Source of the DNA: Scleromitrula shiraiana
Lineage: Eukaryota > Ascomycota > Leotiomycetes > Helotiales > Sclerotiniaceae
Assembly: GCA_028455995.1 (NCBI GenBank)
Contig: JABELC010000002.1
Span: 3,968,001 to 4,032,000, forward strand
DNA length: 64,000 nt
Direction: 5' to 3'
The position numbers and the translations under genes are program-made. The notes beneath the pieces were generated by a model. The model was not told the origin of the DNA, ran no database searches, and saw only the letters and a program-made list of their open reading frames with translations. Shown here piece after piece: positions 1 to 10,344 of the stretch. Positions within the stretch are counted from its first letter, which is position 1, and every line of letters begins with the position of its first letter.

Positions 1-2315
1 CTCCTCCATGCCTTCCTTCTCCTCTCTTTCACTACTTGCGCTATTGCAGCGCCGACTTTTCCTTCGGATGGAGATCTCGTTGAGAGACAATCTACAAACA
101 GACTTGTTTTCTGTCATTTCATGGCAAGTAACTACTTTCAGCTGCCTAGCTACGCTTATGGAAATGATCGAAATTATTGTAGCTAACGGATTCCTGTTTC
201 TAGATCGGTATTGTAGGTGAACGGGTTGGTCCTCAGGATTTCGACCTTGACATGCAACGCGCGAAAGCACTGGGCATTGATGCATTTGCATTGAATATTG
301 GGGTTGATCCATACACTGATCAACAACTTGGCTATGCATATCAGTCTGCTGCAAACAATGGTATGAAAGTTTTCATCTCATTCGACTTCAACTGGTGGAA
401 TCCTTCTACTCAAGCCACTCAAATTGGACAAAAGATTGCGCAATATGCCTCTCTCCCAGCTCAACTCTTTGTTGATGGCAAAGCTTTTGCATCATCCTTT
501 GCTGGTGATCAGCTCAATGTAGCTGCTGTTAGAGCTGGTGCGGGCATACCGATTTTCTTCGCACCAAATTTTCATCCAGAGCAAGGAACAGATTTCAGTC
601 AGATTGATGGTGCTTTTAATTGGATGGTATGTCTTCATTACAAGACCTTAGAGTTAAACTAACGAATTTGTAGGCTTGGCCAAACAATGCAAACAACAAA
701 GCTCCAACCCCTGGTGCCAATGTCACTGTAGATGCAGGTGATACAGCTTACATCAATGCACTTGCAGGGAAACCATACATTGCACGTAAGTGAGTTTGAA
801 GTGATGGATTCAGCAGTGACTGATAGTATTTTATAGCCGTTTCCCCATGGTTCAGTACGCACTTTGGTCCAGTAAGTGGTATCGATTTTTTCGCCCCTAG
901 TTCACACACTAACATCAGAAAAGGAAGTCCCATACAGCAAAAATTGGGTTTTTCCATCTGACTTGCTTTGGTTCCAGCGATGGAGAGAAATTTTGACACT
1001 TGGCCCAAGGTTCTTAGAAATCATAACCTGGAATGATTACGGCGAGTCGCATTATATTGGACCTTTGAACTCATTACATTTCGATGATGGGAACTCGAAA
1101 TGGGTCAATGATATGTAAGCACCTTCATCCATAGTATTTAAACAACAACTGACTCAAAATCTAAGGCCACATGATGGATGGTTGGACATGGCAAAGCCAT
1201 TCATTGCAGCATATCATGCAGGCGCCTCTACTCCAAATAGTTATATCACTGCTGACCAGCTCGTTTATTGGTATCGCCCAAATCTTCGTACTCTTAATTG
1301 TGATGCTACCGATACAACAATGGTACCGGCCAACAATGCCAGTGGAAACTACTTTGAAGGAAGGCCAAATGGTTGGGAGGATATGCAAGATTCGGTATTT
1401 GTGGTTGCATTACTCACAGCACCAGGTATTGTCACAGTTATGTCAGGTGATAATGTTCAACAATTCAACGCACCAGCCGGAGCCACATCATTCCAAATTG
1501 ATATGAGGGTTGGGAAACAGCAATTCTTCCTTCAACGAAACAATCAGATTGTTTTACAAGCTGTCAGTCTTCACGACGTTACTAACGTGTGCATTTGCGG
1601 AATATATAATTTTAATGCCTATGTCGGTACTGTACCAGATGGACCCTCAGACCCACTTCTACATGATGGTTTGGCTTCCTTGACTGCTGGACTTCATGTT
1701 AGCACATGTAGTGCTACCCCGTCTTTAGCAACCACAACTATCAAGCCGACCACAACACCTCCTGGAGGTGGCACCATTCCCACAACCACTAGTAACTCCA
1801 CAACAACAACAACTTCCTCGACCACTAGCATATCCTCAACAACAACTTCCTCGACTACTAGCATATCCTCAACAACAACTTCCTCGACTACTAGCATATC
1901 CTCAACAACAACTTCCTCGACTACTAGTAAACCCACAACTTCAAGTTCCTCGACTACTAGTAAACCTACAACTTCAAGTTCCTCAACCACAAGCAAAGTC
2001 ACAACCACAAGTACCACAAGTGCACCCGCCCCATCAGGAACAATATGTGTAGCTGGTACGGGACCAGGAAATTATATCGGTCTTTGTAGTTTCTGCTGCA
2101 ATTTTGGATACTGTCCACCGGGCCCTTGTACCTGCACAGCTTACAGTGATACAGCGGTACCGGCTCCACCGGCAAATAGTCCCGCGGGCGTACCACTTCC
2201 TGGAGAGGATTCCTCGTACTTGGGTCTTTGTAGCTACGCTTGCAATCATGGTTATTGCCCCCCCACTGCTTGTGCACCTGTAAGTGTTATCCCGGGACTT
2301 GGAAACTCTTTGTAA
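1..2315 (+). CDS. GH71 alpha-1,3-glucanase (mutanase) with Cys-rich C-terminal modules, 5' partial
   Basis: Secreted enzyme expected to hydrolyse alpha-1,3-glucan of fungal cell walls. Inferred exons: <1-123, 204-626, 674-785, 837-871, 924-1114, 1166-2315, giving 677 residues from the window edge. The start codon lies upstream: the frame that joins exon 2 reads LLHAFLLLSFTTCAIAAP, the end of a signal peptide, whereas the ATG at position 8 is out of frame. GH71 landmarks include RLVFCHFM-IGIVG, the stretch ALGIDAFALNIG, PYSKNWVFPSD and ITWNDYGESHYIGP. The C-terminus has a long Thr/Ser-rich linker made of a repeated TTSSTTSISS unit, then two LCxxxCxxGYCPP modules (near 2086-2130 and 2224-2270) of the kind found on fungal GH71 enzymes. 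Intron 1 (124-203) starts with GC rather than GT. A donor-like gtaagt at 2281 leaves the last dozen residues uncertain. Confidence 0.9.
1768..2020. repeat. Minisatellite coding the Thr/Ser linker of the GH71 protein
   Basis: Near-perfect units of about 33 bases (cctcaacaacaacttcctcgactactagcata) repeat at roughly 1815-1925. A related unit based on acttcaagttcctcgac follows to about 1990. They encode the Ser/Thr-rich linker between the catalytic and Cys-rich parts, and copy number is likely to vary among strains. Confidence 0.85.
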
Positions 2316-3227
2316 GTGTGCTGATAATGAGATCTTTTTCTCTTTTAGGGTTCTTAGGTTCTGGCTTTGGTGTTGCCATAACTTGGAGAAATACGGGAAC
2401 ATGAAATGAATGGTGATTGGAGGTCGATATTGATATGACTTTCAAGTGCAGATAGTCGTCGATCAGATCGGCGACCACGAGACGAATGAATTGAAATGGA
2501 TGGATACATTTGATTATGATTCGGAGTTTGATCGATACAAACCCCAATTTGATTTCCTAATTAATAGCGAACGAGGAGGTTGAAGATCACGAAAGGTTCA
2601 GTGGTTGATGTCTTCAAAAGCTTTTGTTCAGGAGTGCGCTGGTTCACAGGTACCCCTCTATCAAAACACGAAATACACTAAAAGTTACGGAGGATTTAGT
2701 TTAATATTTTACGACAAACGAAGTGATGATAATGGGTGGTATTTTAGTTTCATAATGATTATAATATGAGATAGTTATTCATACACTGGACTTTATATTG
2801 CATTATTCCATATCTCAGCGTACTCCATCATGGTGCTGAATTCAACCTTAAAATACATATCTTATAAGTCAGCTGGGATTAGATAGATATTTTGCATGTT
2901 CACTCTGCGAATAAACTCCCAAGACACGGAAAGACATCGTGCAACCTGAGCTATGCAGGGTCTTTAGGGCTGGGTACTTTGCGCACTGGCAGGGCAGTTG
3001 TGCTGTCATAGATTCCCGCCAATACAATACGTATCTGTAGATACATTATCTCTTGATGTAATACACCGAGAATCTCGTGTTTTTGTACCACTTTGTTATA
3101 TTTGTGTCTTCCGATATATTTAATCTTGATTTGAGATGACATTGATACGGAAAAATTTAGAATTGATGTAATTTCTGTGTCCAAATATTTCTAAGTAGAA
3201 ACTACGAGAGAGTTTCTCGGCATGTTC
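2316..3227. other. Intergenic, no gene seen
   Basis: About 0.9 kb between the GH71 gene and the lectin-like gene. Only short ORFs without recognisable domains are present. Composition turns AT-rich after 2650. It should hold the 3' UTR of the first gene and the promoter of the second. Confidence 0.6.
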
Positions 3228-3237
3228 TTATATAAAG
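3228..3237 (+). promoter_or_regulatory. TATA-like element upstream of the lectin-like gene
   Basis: The sequence ttatataaag lies about 105 bases before the start codon at 3340, with a pyrimidine/adenine-rich leader between. Position and sequence fit a core promoter, but this is inference. Confidence 0.4.
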
Positions 3238-3339
3238 AAGACTACTCTCCACCATCCGAGAATAAATCATCACTTCTAATTTTCAAATCTGATACAAAAC
3301 TCAAAAGAACTTCAATACAAAACATTTACAGTCTCAACC

Positions 3340-4058
3340 ATGTATCTCAAGATCGATTCCCTCGCCCAATCCCTCGTCGGCCTCCTCACTCTCCAAGCTT
3401 CCACCCAAAACCCTATGGATCAAATCACATCCACCGACGCCATCAACATCGACACCCCCATGCATACAACAGCAGGTCATCCCATCTACCCATGGGCTCA
3501 AGCCCAAGCCGCCACAGTGGAAGCTACCCACAAAGAAGTACGAACCTATTATCAAGCGGGAGATGGGTCTATCATTGAGATCATACCCTCGTTCCCCGCT
3601 AGCAAAGGCTATAGTAGCAAGGTCTTGATTCCGGCGGGAATAGCGAGAAGGAATACCCCTCTTGCGGCTATTTCCTGGGGAGCTTGGGAGGAGGTAAATT
3701 ATTTGTTTCTTCCGTTTTACCATTTCCACTGTTCTTTCTTTCTTGTCCATTCGGGAGATTGTTTTCAAGGCTTAAATTGACACTGTATTCTTAGATTCAT
3801 CTCTACTATATTGGCACAGAATATGGTAATACACACCTGCGTGAATATATCTGGAAATCTGGAAGAGGTTGGGCGGATGGAGGTTTGAATGAGCGCGGGT
3901 TTACAGTTCAACCCAATACGGGTCTGTTGACTGCATATCATGATGGAGACAAGGTATCAGATAGCCTGTGGCGATTGACTTTTGTTTGTTCTGGAGGAGA
4001 TCTCTGCGAGGCTTGGAAAACTCAGGATGATCCTTGGCATTGGGAATCTTATGAGTAG
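3340..4058 (+). CDS. Fucose-specific-lectin-like protein
   Basis: Two exons, 3340-3693 and 3795-4058, join in phase 0 (donor gag|gtaaat, acceptor ttcttag|att) and give 205 residues. The second exon reads IHLYYIGTEYGNTHLREYIW, then SGRGWADGG. These blade-like segments, with aromatic residues and a W-x-x-G turn, resemble fungal fucose-lectin (AAL-type) beta-propellers. The protein is shorter than the six-blade family of about 310 residues, so it would supply only a few blades. The N-terminus (MYLKIDSLAQSLVGLLTLQA) is a weak candidate signal peptide. A role in sugar binding at the cell surface is inference. The family call is moderate; the gene model is good. Confidence 0.6.
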
Positions 4059-4702
4059 GAGATTCATGATTGGAAGGTGATCCAATCGTTTCTGGGATGT
4101 TGGAGAGTGGATGAGAATTGATGGATACTTCCTGGTTGTTGGAATCGGCATCTTGACCTCTATTTCGGAGGTACGAGAGATGTCACTTTCATGTTTTGGG
4201 GAATAATGTTGCTCGGAATGTTGTTTCTGGAAATTCAACGTCTCTTTGATTAATATAAGTTGAGTTTTATGCTTTCGGTGTGTAATCATATCTCGTACTT
4301 GGATTGTGCTGCATTTCTCGGAAAGTATGTGTGACCGCCAGACCGTTTTCATCTTTTGAAAAAAACAGAGAACCTAGAGACTTAAACTTCTCTCGGTGAT
4401 AAGAATGAATCGAAAATAGTGTCAATGAGTGAGTGTAATGATAGGTGGATGCGAAATAAACTCGGATCCCAATGTTGCTCCGTTTGTCAGCATTGCAATA
4501 CTAATTGTATGGGAACCTGCATATACCACTATAATAAGCCTATGTTCTTCTTTCCCCGCTTTTTGAGTAACAGCAGGGAGATTATCTAGTTTCACCACCC
4601 TCCGGGAATTATATAATACCCTCTTCTTCTTTTGATTGTTCTTGTTGCTGTTGTTATACAGTTGATGTTATTTAGCTATTTCAACTTTTCAAATTGAACA
4701 AA
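4059..4702. other. Intergenic, no gene seen
   Basis: No ORF of substance. The last 100 bases look promoter-like (attatataatacc at about 4609, then a pyrimidine tract and caaattgaacaaa just before an ATG at 4703). Confidence 0.5.
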
Positions 4703-4798
4703 ATGATCGCTTCAGATAAAACTGTGTCTATCATTGAAACTTTTGATACAATTCCTTCCCTTCCGGTCTGTTTATTCGACGAGTTAAACAAGATCTAA
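4703..4798 (+). other. Short 31-codon ORF with promoter-like leader
   Basis: ATG at 4703, stop at 4796-4798, beginning MIASDKTVSIIETFD. It follows a TATA-like and pyrimidine-rich stretch and has an A-rich start context (aacaaaATG). Its last four bases overlap the 3' end of the convergent minus-strand gene. It could be a truncated gene remnant, a small peptide gene or chance. No homology is recognised. Confidence 0.2.
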
Positions 4799-5828
4799 AG
4801 CAGTCCCCAACTCACAATCCCCACGACCAACCCCATCCACCATACTCCAGTCAATCGATTACCTGCTCCCGGTACACCATCAACTTCTTTTGACCCCGTA
4901 GTAACGTTTGCCGCTCTCAAACAGCTCATCCTGACACTCGTGACTCCCGTCCCTTCGAAGTCGTTACTTGGACCTTGGATCAATACCATGGGCCAAATAC
5001 GGGTAACTGCTTCTTCATAGTATGTCAGGTTCAATCCATCATGTTCGGCTGATGTGCTGAAGATCCAGGGGGAGGTGCTGCTACTGCTGTTGGTTGTGTT
5101 TGGGTAGATATCTATTCTGCATTATTAACTTAACGGGGTAGGCACACTGGAAATGAAAGTCGCGTAGAAATCCCAAAAACAGGAGATGGCAAAAGTTGAG
5201 GTAAGATACCCCGACGATAAAATGATTACATTACTTACCTAGAGAGAAGAAATCCAGCCCAAAGTTTCCTACACATTCACTAGGAATATCCGCCTGCGTA
5301 ACCATAATCCCACCACAAGCACGACCAGTGGTATTAGTTGTCGTGGCCCGCGCCCTCTTAGACGTCAACATGCTCGTAAAATTACCAACGCAATCTTCTC
5401 CAAATACACTCGAACACGTGCCATCATCATCCTGTCCATCGATCGTTACATTGCGCGCCACGTCTAGCAAAACGAACATACACGTATCCCAAGACGAATC
5501 GTTCGTATTGGGGAATGTGGTCTCGGGCGCAGACAGTGAGATAACTGTGTTCGTTATGCTAGTGTTGGAGGATGTCCAGTTTAGGGGGACTTCGGTTACG
5601 TTTATGTGGGTGCTCCATTTGATGGGCATGAGTTCGAAAGGGGTGAGAGATGTGTTGGCGCCGGTTAGTTTGCCACTTCCTGTGGCGTTTGGGGAGGTTG
5701 TATGTATTGTAGTAAGAGGCATTGGGGGAAGGACCGGCTCCTGTACCTGTGGTGTCTATTTCCGCTGTGCTCAAGGTTGGTTGGAGAAGGGAGATCAGGA
5801 GGAGTAGTAGGGGATGGAGTGAATGCAT
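4795..5828 (-). CDS. Secreted, N-glycosylated Cys-containing protein with C-terminal hydrophobic tail (GPI-anchor candidate)
   Basis: Three exons on the minus strand: 5828-5747, 5679-5239 and 5111-4795. The introns are gtacag...cacag (67 bases) and gtaagt...aatag. Joined, they give an uninterrupted 279-residue protein. It starts with a signal peptide (MHSLHPLLLLLISLLQPTLS) and has many N-x-S/T sequons. Cysteines cluster in the middle (DTCMF, GTCSSVF, EDCVGNF, RACGG, SECVGNF). It ends with a hydrophobic stretch (VWWMGLVVGIVSWGLL) typical of GPI-anchored or single-pass surface proteins. No enzyme family is recognised. The frame switch near 5720 is explained by the first intron rather than by a mutation. 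Confidence 0.75.
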
Positions 5829-6463
5829 TTTCGTACTTTGTGTAGAATTGTCAGTTGGTGTTCAAGTATGACTAGATTGAAACAAGATTATGAATGAGTG
5901 GGGATTCTATCTCTTTTATAATTTCATCATATTCATCCCATCATGGAATTCTCATGATACACCTTAAGATTTCATCATGTTATTCTCCAGCTTTTGATAT
6001 ACAAGTACCTTCCATTCAGCCACGCCAAGTCGGTAAATTGCTGCCGTATTTACTAGATTTTTTCCAATGTTCATTTTCCAACACACAAACCCCACAAATT
6101 TATGTCCTCGGACACTAAAAAGGCGAGTGCGGATGGGGTAGGAAGTTAGACTCTAATTCGACTTCACTTGTACGTAAAACGAAAGTTGGGTAAACTCCGA
6201 AATCTACTGATCGGCACTCGTATTTGGAAAATAGTGTATATTTAAAAACACGCCAAGCTTTTTTGACGTATAGTTATGATGTGGGAGAACTTTGATGGGG
6301 ATTCTGGGGAAACATATCGTTTGAGGATTGAGATTGCCAAGCTGACATCTTGACGTTATTAGCATGAATGCTACTATTGCTATGAGAACATCCGCCTAAT
6401 AAATCTCACAAATTATATTCCACAGAAGTCCTAACTATCCAAGAAACTCCTGGGATTACTCCT
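5829..6463. other. Intergenic, no gene seen
   Basis: Upstream region of the secreted-protein gene and 3' flank of the GH76-like gene, both on the minus strand. Short ORFs only. Confidence 0.5.
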
Positions 6464-7690
6464 TCATACAATCTCCGCCGCCCTTAAGATCCTCGCCCAA
6501 CTTGCACAGCCAAGGATGGTTTTACATAAATTTCCACTCTCGTCCCGCTCTTGACCGTTGATTTCCAATCCTTTACTTAAACCAAACTTGGTATTGAATT
6601 TATGAGTTGTCTCCTCGGATATCGTGTACGGAACACTACCGCGAAAGTACAATCCATCTGCAGGGTCTAACATAAATTCTCGACCCCAATCTGATATCCG
6701 TCGAATTTCTTGTCGCAGTTGCTCAGTGTGGATATGTCTAGAAAGTGCTACATAACCATCAACAAGATGATGGAGGAAGAACGATCCATCTGATAACATT
6801 CGTTGCGAAGAATCGGAAACACAGTGATCATACAAAGGCGCTTGTCGATTCAAAGCAGCCTGAGCAATCTCTGTTGCAGTTCTCAGATATTCCTCTTTTC
6901 TCGTGGCTTCGTATAGTAAAGTAAAACCATGAATAGCAAATCCAGTATTGTAAGTCCATTTCATTTTATTGATATCTGTAGAAGCGTCCTCCTTATAAGC
7001 CAATTGATCCCATATAAGGCCATCTTGAGGGTCTCGGAGGTTTAAATTTAACCAAAGTAAGGCTCTTTCAGCAAATGCTACGAGATTTGAATCATGGCGG
7101 ATGGCTGATATCCTGAGTGCCGATACGGCTGATGGACCTGTCGAACACGCAGCTCGAGCATTTGGATTGTTAATGTGCCATGGTATTCCACCATCTTTCT
7201 GTCCAGATGGGATTATAAGATTTCGTAATATATCCGTAGCTTGGTCAAGGTATCTCATTTCTCCCGTAGTCTGGGACGCAGTAATGAGTGCTTGCACAGC
7301 GTGTGCATTATCATCGTAGTAAATATCGTCATTTCCGGGGAACATCTTCCATGCACAAAAGGCATGTCTTTCCGGATTCCAATAATTTTGGAGACATGAT
7401 ATCGTTTCGTGTATTCGATGAGGTGGGAGGCATTCTGTCGCGGCATGTAACATAATAATGACTGGCCATACTACATAACCAAAATCATTCTCTACTCCGA
7501 GGGTGCTTTCAGATTTCACTTTTGCTTGAAATTGATGGTTTTTAGCGGAGTAGAAATACGAAAAAGTACGTTCTGCAAGGGCTTGAGAGGAATGAGGAGG
7601 GGCATTTGATATAGGATGTTGCGATGAATGAGGATTTTGGGAGTCAAAGTTATTGACTTTTTGCTTCAGCCCGTGTAAAAAGTTCTTCAT
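6464..7690 (-). CDS. GH76-like six-hairpin glycosidase family protein
   Basis: Single-exon protein of 408 residues. It looks like the alpha/alpha six-hairpin glycosidase fold, closest in style to GH76 (alpha-1,6-mannanase). Visible landmarks are YYDDNAH at residues 124-130 (an Asp pair as in the GH76 catalytic motif), then repeated helical segments such as YLDQATDIL, FAERALLWLNL and EEYLRTATEIAQAAL, one per hairpin. Unlike wall-remodelling GH76 enzymes it has no signal peptide: the N-terminus is MKNFLHGLKQKVNNFDS, polar and Ser/His/Pro-rich. It may be cytosolic or act on another substrate. The substrate is not determinable from the sequence. Confidence 0.65.
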   Translation of the reverse strand: MKNFLHGLKQKVNNFDSQNPHSSQHPISNAPPHSSQALAERTFSYFYSAKNHQFQAKVKSESTLGVENDFGYVVWPVIIMLHAATECLPPHRIHETISCLQNYWNPERHAFCAWKMFPGNDDIYYDDNAHAVQALITASQTTGEMRYLDQATDILRNLIIPSGQKDGGIPWHINNPNARAACSTGPSAVSALRISAIRHDSNLVAFAERALLWLNLNLRDPQDGLIWDQLAYKEDASTDINKMKWTYNTGFAIHGFTLLYEATRKEEYLRTATEIAQAALNRQAPLYDHCVSDSSQRMLSDGSFFLHHLVDGYVALSRHIHTEQLRQEIRRISDWGREFMLDPADGLYFRGSVPYTISEETTHKFNTKFGLSKGLEINGQERDESGNLCKTILGCASWARILRAAEIV

Positions 7691-7920
7691 GTTGATTCAA
7701 GATGATGTTGATATTTAGTCTCTATAAATCAATTAATAAGGAAATCAAGGATTTGATCATAGAAAAAAGTGTATAGAAGTTGTTTGTTTTTATTGATGTC
7801 TGTGGAATGAAGGTGTCGACATAACGGTAGTACATTCTTCTCCTCCCGGGCTTGACTATGACGTTTGGTGGGACTTGTTAGTGGGGTCCATTGGTACTAA
7901 GCACGCTAAAATAAACTAGG

Positions 7921-8106
7921 CTAGGCTATAAAATCCCAGCGTACACTAACCATACCATCGATTAATTTATATAAATCAAATATTTGCTTCAAAATATTTA
8001 TATCCATTGTAAAAGATCCAACTTTAGAAGTTTCCTCCACGCAACTAACTTGATATTTCCCAATCAACTCAGACTCGGGGTTCGATGCTGAGTTATCATC
8101 AACCAT
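7921..8106 (-). CDS. Small hypothetical ORF (61 aa)
   Basis: Complete ATG-to-stop frame beginning MVDDNSASNPESELIGKY. It lies in a gap between larger genes and has no visible domain. It may be a small gene, an exon of an unrecognised gene together with the fragment at 8180-8392, or chance. Confidence 0.2.
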   Translation of the reverse strand: MVDDNSASNPESELIGKYQVSCVEETSKVGSFTMDINILKQIFDLYKLIDGMVSVRWDFIA

Positions 8107-8179
8107 GGTAGGTACATTGATACGTTTCCATTTGCACCTCCTTCATAATCTTGGGAATTTATTAGCAATCTGGTCACAA

Positions 8180-8392
8180 TCAGACAGCGCCTAAGCCATG
8201 GGACCCTTTGGAGTCATAACATTTTATTTTTTCCTCCTGAAGTAAGTATTCAGGTGCACAGAAAAGAAGTCTCTTTAAGTCTTGCGTCAACAAAGAGAAC
8301 ATGATCTTGGCGAAATATTCTACGAAGGAATGAATCAGTACCAGCCCCGCATATTCACATGAGCAATGGCTTTCTAATATCCTGCGGGGCAA
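8180..8392 (-). CDS. Small hypothetical ORF downstream of the acidic protein
   Basis: A 70-residue frame beginning MPRRILESHCSCEYAG, four bases after the stop of the acidic-protein ORF on the same strand. No intron of normal length would join the two frames. It could be a former extension of that protein or non-coding. Confidence 0.2.
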   Translation of the reverse strand: MPRRILESHCSCEYAGLVLIHSFVEYFAKIMFSLLTQDLKRLLFCAPEYLLQEEKIKCYDSKGSHGLGAV

Positions 8393-8395
8393 TCG

Positions 8396-9115
8396 TCATA
8401 TATCCAAATTACCCATTTGAACGACCAAGCGGTTATACTGTTGATCCCGAGTATTCTCTATAAACCCGTACATCCTGAAAGCCGCTTCTAGAACTGCATT
8501 GTATTCAAGAGACTTTTCCAGAATCATCCGTTCTTTTTGGCCACTTTCATCACCTTTATAATCTTGATCCTCTTGGTCTATTTCGTGGCATTTATCACGT
8601 ACATTGTATTCGTCACCTGCATGACCGTCATCCCCTTGGTTCCCCTCATAGTATCCATCGCCAATGTTGCCTTGCTCATCTTCCTCTTCTTCGTCGCCTT
8701 CATCGCCTTCATTGTCTTCACCGTTTTGCTCACCTTCCTCTTTTTCCTTTTCTCCATTACCTTCGTCACTTTGCTCATCTTGCTCATCTTGCTCATCTTG
8801 CTCATTGCGATTGCATATAAGGTGTAACCATCCTGAAGAGCTTGGAAAGGGTAAAACTCTCCAAGCTCCAAAATCATCCAATTTGAATGGATTATTTCCA
8901 AGCGATGTTTTCTTGAAAATCCTGGATTTGAAAGAAACATTTAAATCCCTATGAATGTTTCCCTCCGTGCAATGTTTCCTACAATGAACCTGTGTTCTAG
9001 CCCCACTCTCCTTAAGATAGCAATCGAGTTTCTCGTGCTTTAAGAGCTCTCGAAAATTGTAATATGAGATTTCTCCAAATACGGCGTCTGACATTCGACC
9101 AGGATATGCTGCCAC
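8396..9115 (-). CDS. Hypothetical protein with acidic low-complexity centre
   Basis: A 239-residue single-exon ORF. The first 100 residues are ordinary and Cys/His-containing (KLDCYLKESG, VHCRKHCTEGN, GWLHLICNRN). Residues 104 to about 190 are almost wholly Asp, Glu, Gln, Gly and Asn, starting with a DEQ triplet repeat. The C-terminus (LEYNAVLEAAFRMYGF) looks helical. A basic N-part with an acidic disordered middle suits a nuclear or chromatin protein, but no family is recognised. It is divergently transcribed from the nitrilase gene, with about 155 bases between the two starts, so the genes may share a promoter. Confidence 0.5.
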   Translation of the reverse strand: MAAYPGRMSDAVFGEISYYNFRELLKHEKLDCYLKESGARTQVHCRKHCTEGNIHRDLNVSFKSRIFKKTSLGNNPFKLDDFGAWRVLPFPSSSGWLHLICNRNEQDEQDEQDEQSDEGNGEKEKEEGEQNGEDNEGDEGDEEEEDEQGNIGDGYYEGNQGDDGHAGDEYNVRDKCHEIDQEDQDYKGDESGQKERMILEKSLEYNAVLEAAFRMYGFIENTRDQQYNRLVVQMGNLDI

Positions 9116-9203
9116 AGAGATAAGAAAGTCCGAGTTGCGGGGTAAAGTGGCTTTTGTTGTGTTACAATATTACTACATAAATAATGATGACCCCATCAAA
9201 TCT

Positions 9204-9215
9204 CATATAAAGACC
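9204..9215 (+). promoter_or_regulatory. TATA-like element upstream of the nitrilase gene
   Basis: The sequence catataaagacc lies about 65 bases before the start codon at 9272, in the short divergent promoter region. Confidence 0.4.
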
Positions 9216-9271
9216 ACATCTATCCAAACAGCCAGAAAAGCAATTCAAGCTCATCCATAACTAAAGTCACA

Positions 9272-10344
9272 ATGGATAAGAAATTACGAGTAGCAGCCGC
9301 TCACGCGTCTCCGATCTTCATGAACAAAAAGGCCACGATCGAAAAAGTGATGACAATAATGAAACTTGCAAAAGAAAATTCAATTGATTATCTCGTCTTC
9401 CCAGAAACATTTGTACCTGGATATCCGGTATGAAATCACACTATCCACACATAATCCTAGCCTAACATCGATCTCAATAGTATTTCATAGAATGTTATCC
9501 CCCGCTACTACAAGTCCCTGCTCTGGCTCTTTACACCCATGAAAGTGTACACGTTGGCTCCACAGGCGGCGATCTCCTACCCATCATGGAACTTTGCGCC
9601 CATCTCCACATCGGGATCTGTCTCGGAATATCCGAACGCGCGAGTGAAAGCCACACTATATTTAATTCTCTCGCATTCATTGATCGTGATGGAAAGCTTC
9701 TCGGTGTGCATCGGAAACTTCAACCAACGTTTGTGGAACGAGCAGTATGGGCTCAAGGAAGTGGTCATACTTTACGTGTATATGATAGTAGTTTGGGGAG
9801 AATCGGTGGATTAGCTTGTTGGGAAAATACTATGAATGGAGCACGACAGGCATTAATCGAAGATGGGGAGATGATTCATGCGGGGTGTTGGCCTGCAATT
9901 TCTAGATTGGAGGGATTTGAGGAGATTGCAAATGAGCAGATTGAAGCTTTGATGAAGAGTCATGCGATGACGGCTCAGGTTTGGGTTATTTGTGCTTCGG
10001 ATTATGTGAGTGGACAGTGTATAGATTGGATGACGAAGAATATTGGACCATTGAAGCCGGAATATTTACTAAAACCGGGAGGAGGATTCTCGGCCGTCAT
10101 CAGTCCTTTCTGTAGGTATCTAGCGGGTCCTCATACTGGTCCGGAGGAGAAACTAGTCCAGACGGATATTGATCTTGAGGAGCTTGGAGAGGTCAAAGTC
10201 TTTATCGATGCGAATGGCCATTATAAAAGACCGGAGATATTGAAGTTTGAGATCAATAGAGCTGCTTTATGGAATGACGACGAGGTTGTTGCTGCTGGTG
10301 CTCCAGCTCCTTCATCTAGTAAGGCCAGTGAAAGTGGAATTTGA
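9272..10344 (+). CDS. Nitrilase / cyanide hydratase family carbon-nitrogen hydrolase
   Basis: Hydrolyses nitriles (or cyanide) to acids or amides in the cytosol. Exons 9272-9427 and 9481-10344 (donor ccg|gtatga, acceptor caatag|tat) give 339 residues. The catalytic triad is complete: Glu45 in VFPETFVPGYP, Lys131 in GVHRKLQPT and Cys165 in GGLACWEN. Length and motif spacing match fungal nitrilases. The CWEN motif is the nitrilase type, not the amidase or beta-ureidopropionase type. Arylaceto-, aliphatic- or cyanide-type specificity cannot be told apart here. The C-terminus is a short Ala/Pro/Ser tail. Confidence 0.93.

Noticed and set aside
5559..5746. Frameshift mutation in the secreted N-glycoprotein gene
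   Set aside because: A 67-base GT-AG intron joins the two frames cleanly and gives a continuous protein.
8537..8827. Hydrophobic plus-strand ORF that looks like a membrane protein
   Set aside because: Exact antisense shadow of the acidic low-complexity region of the minus-strand gene.
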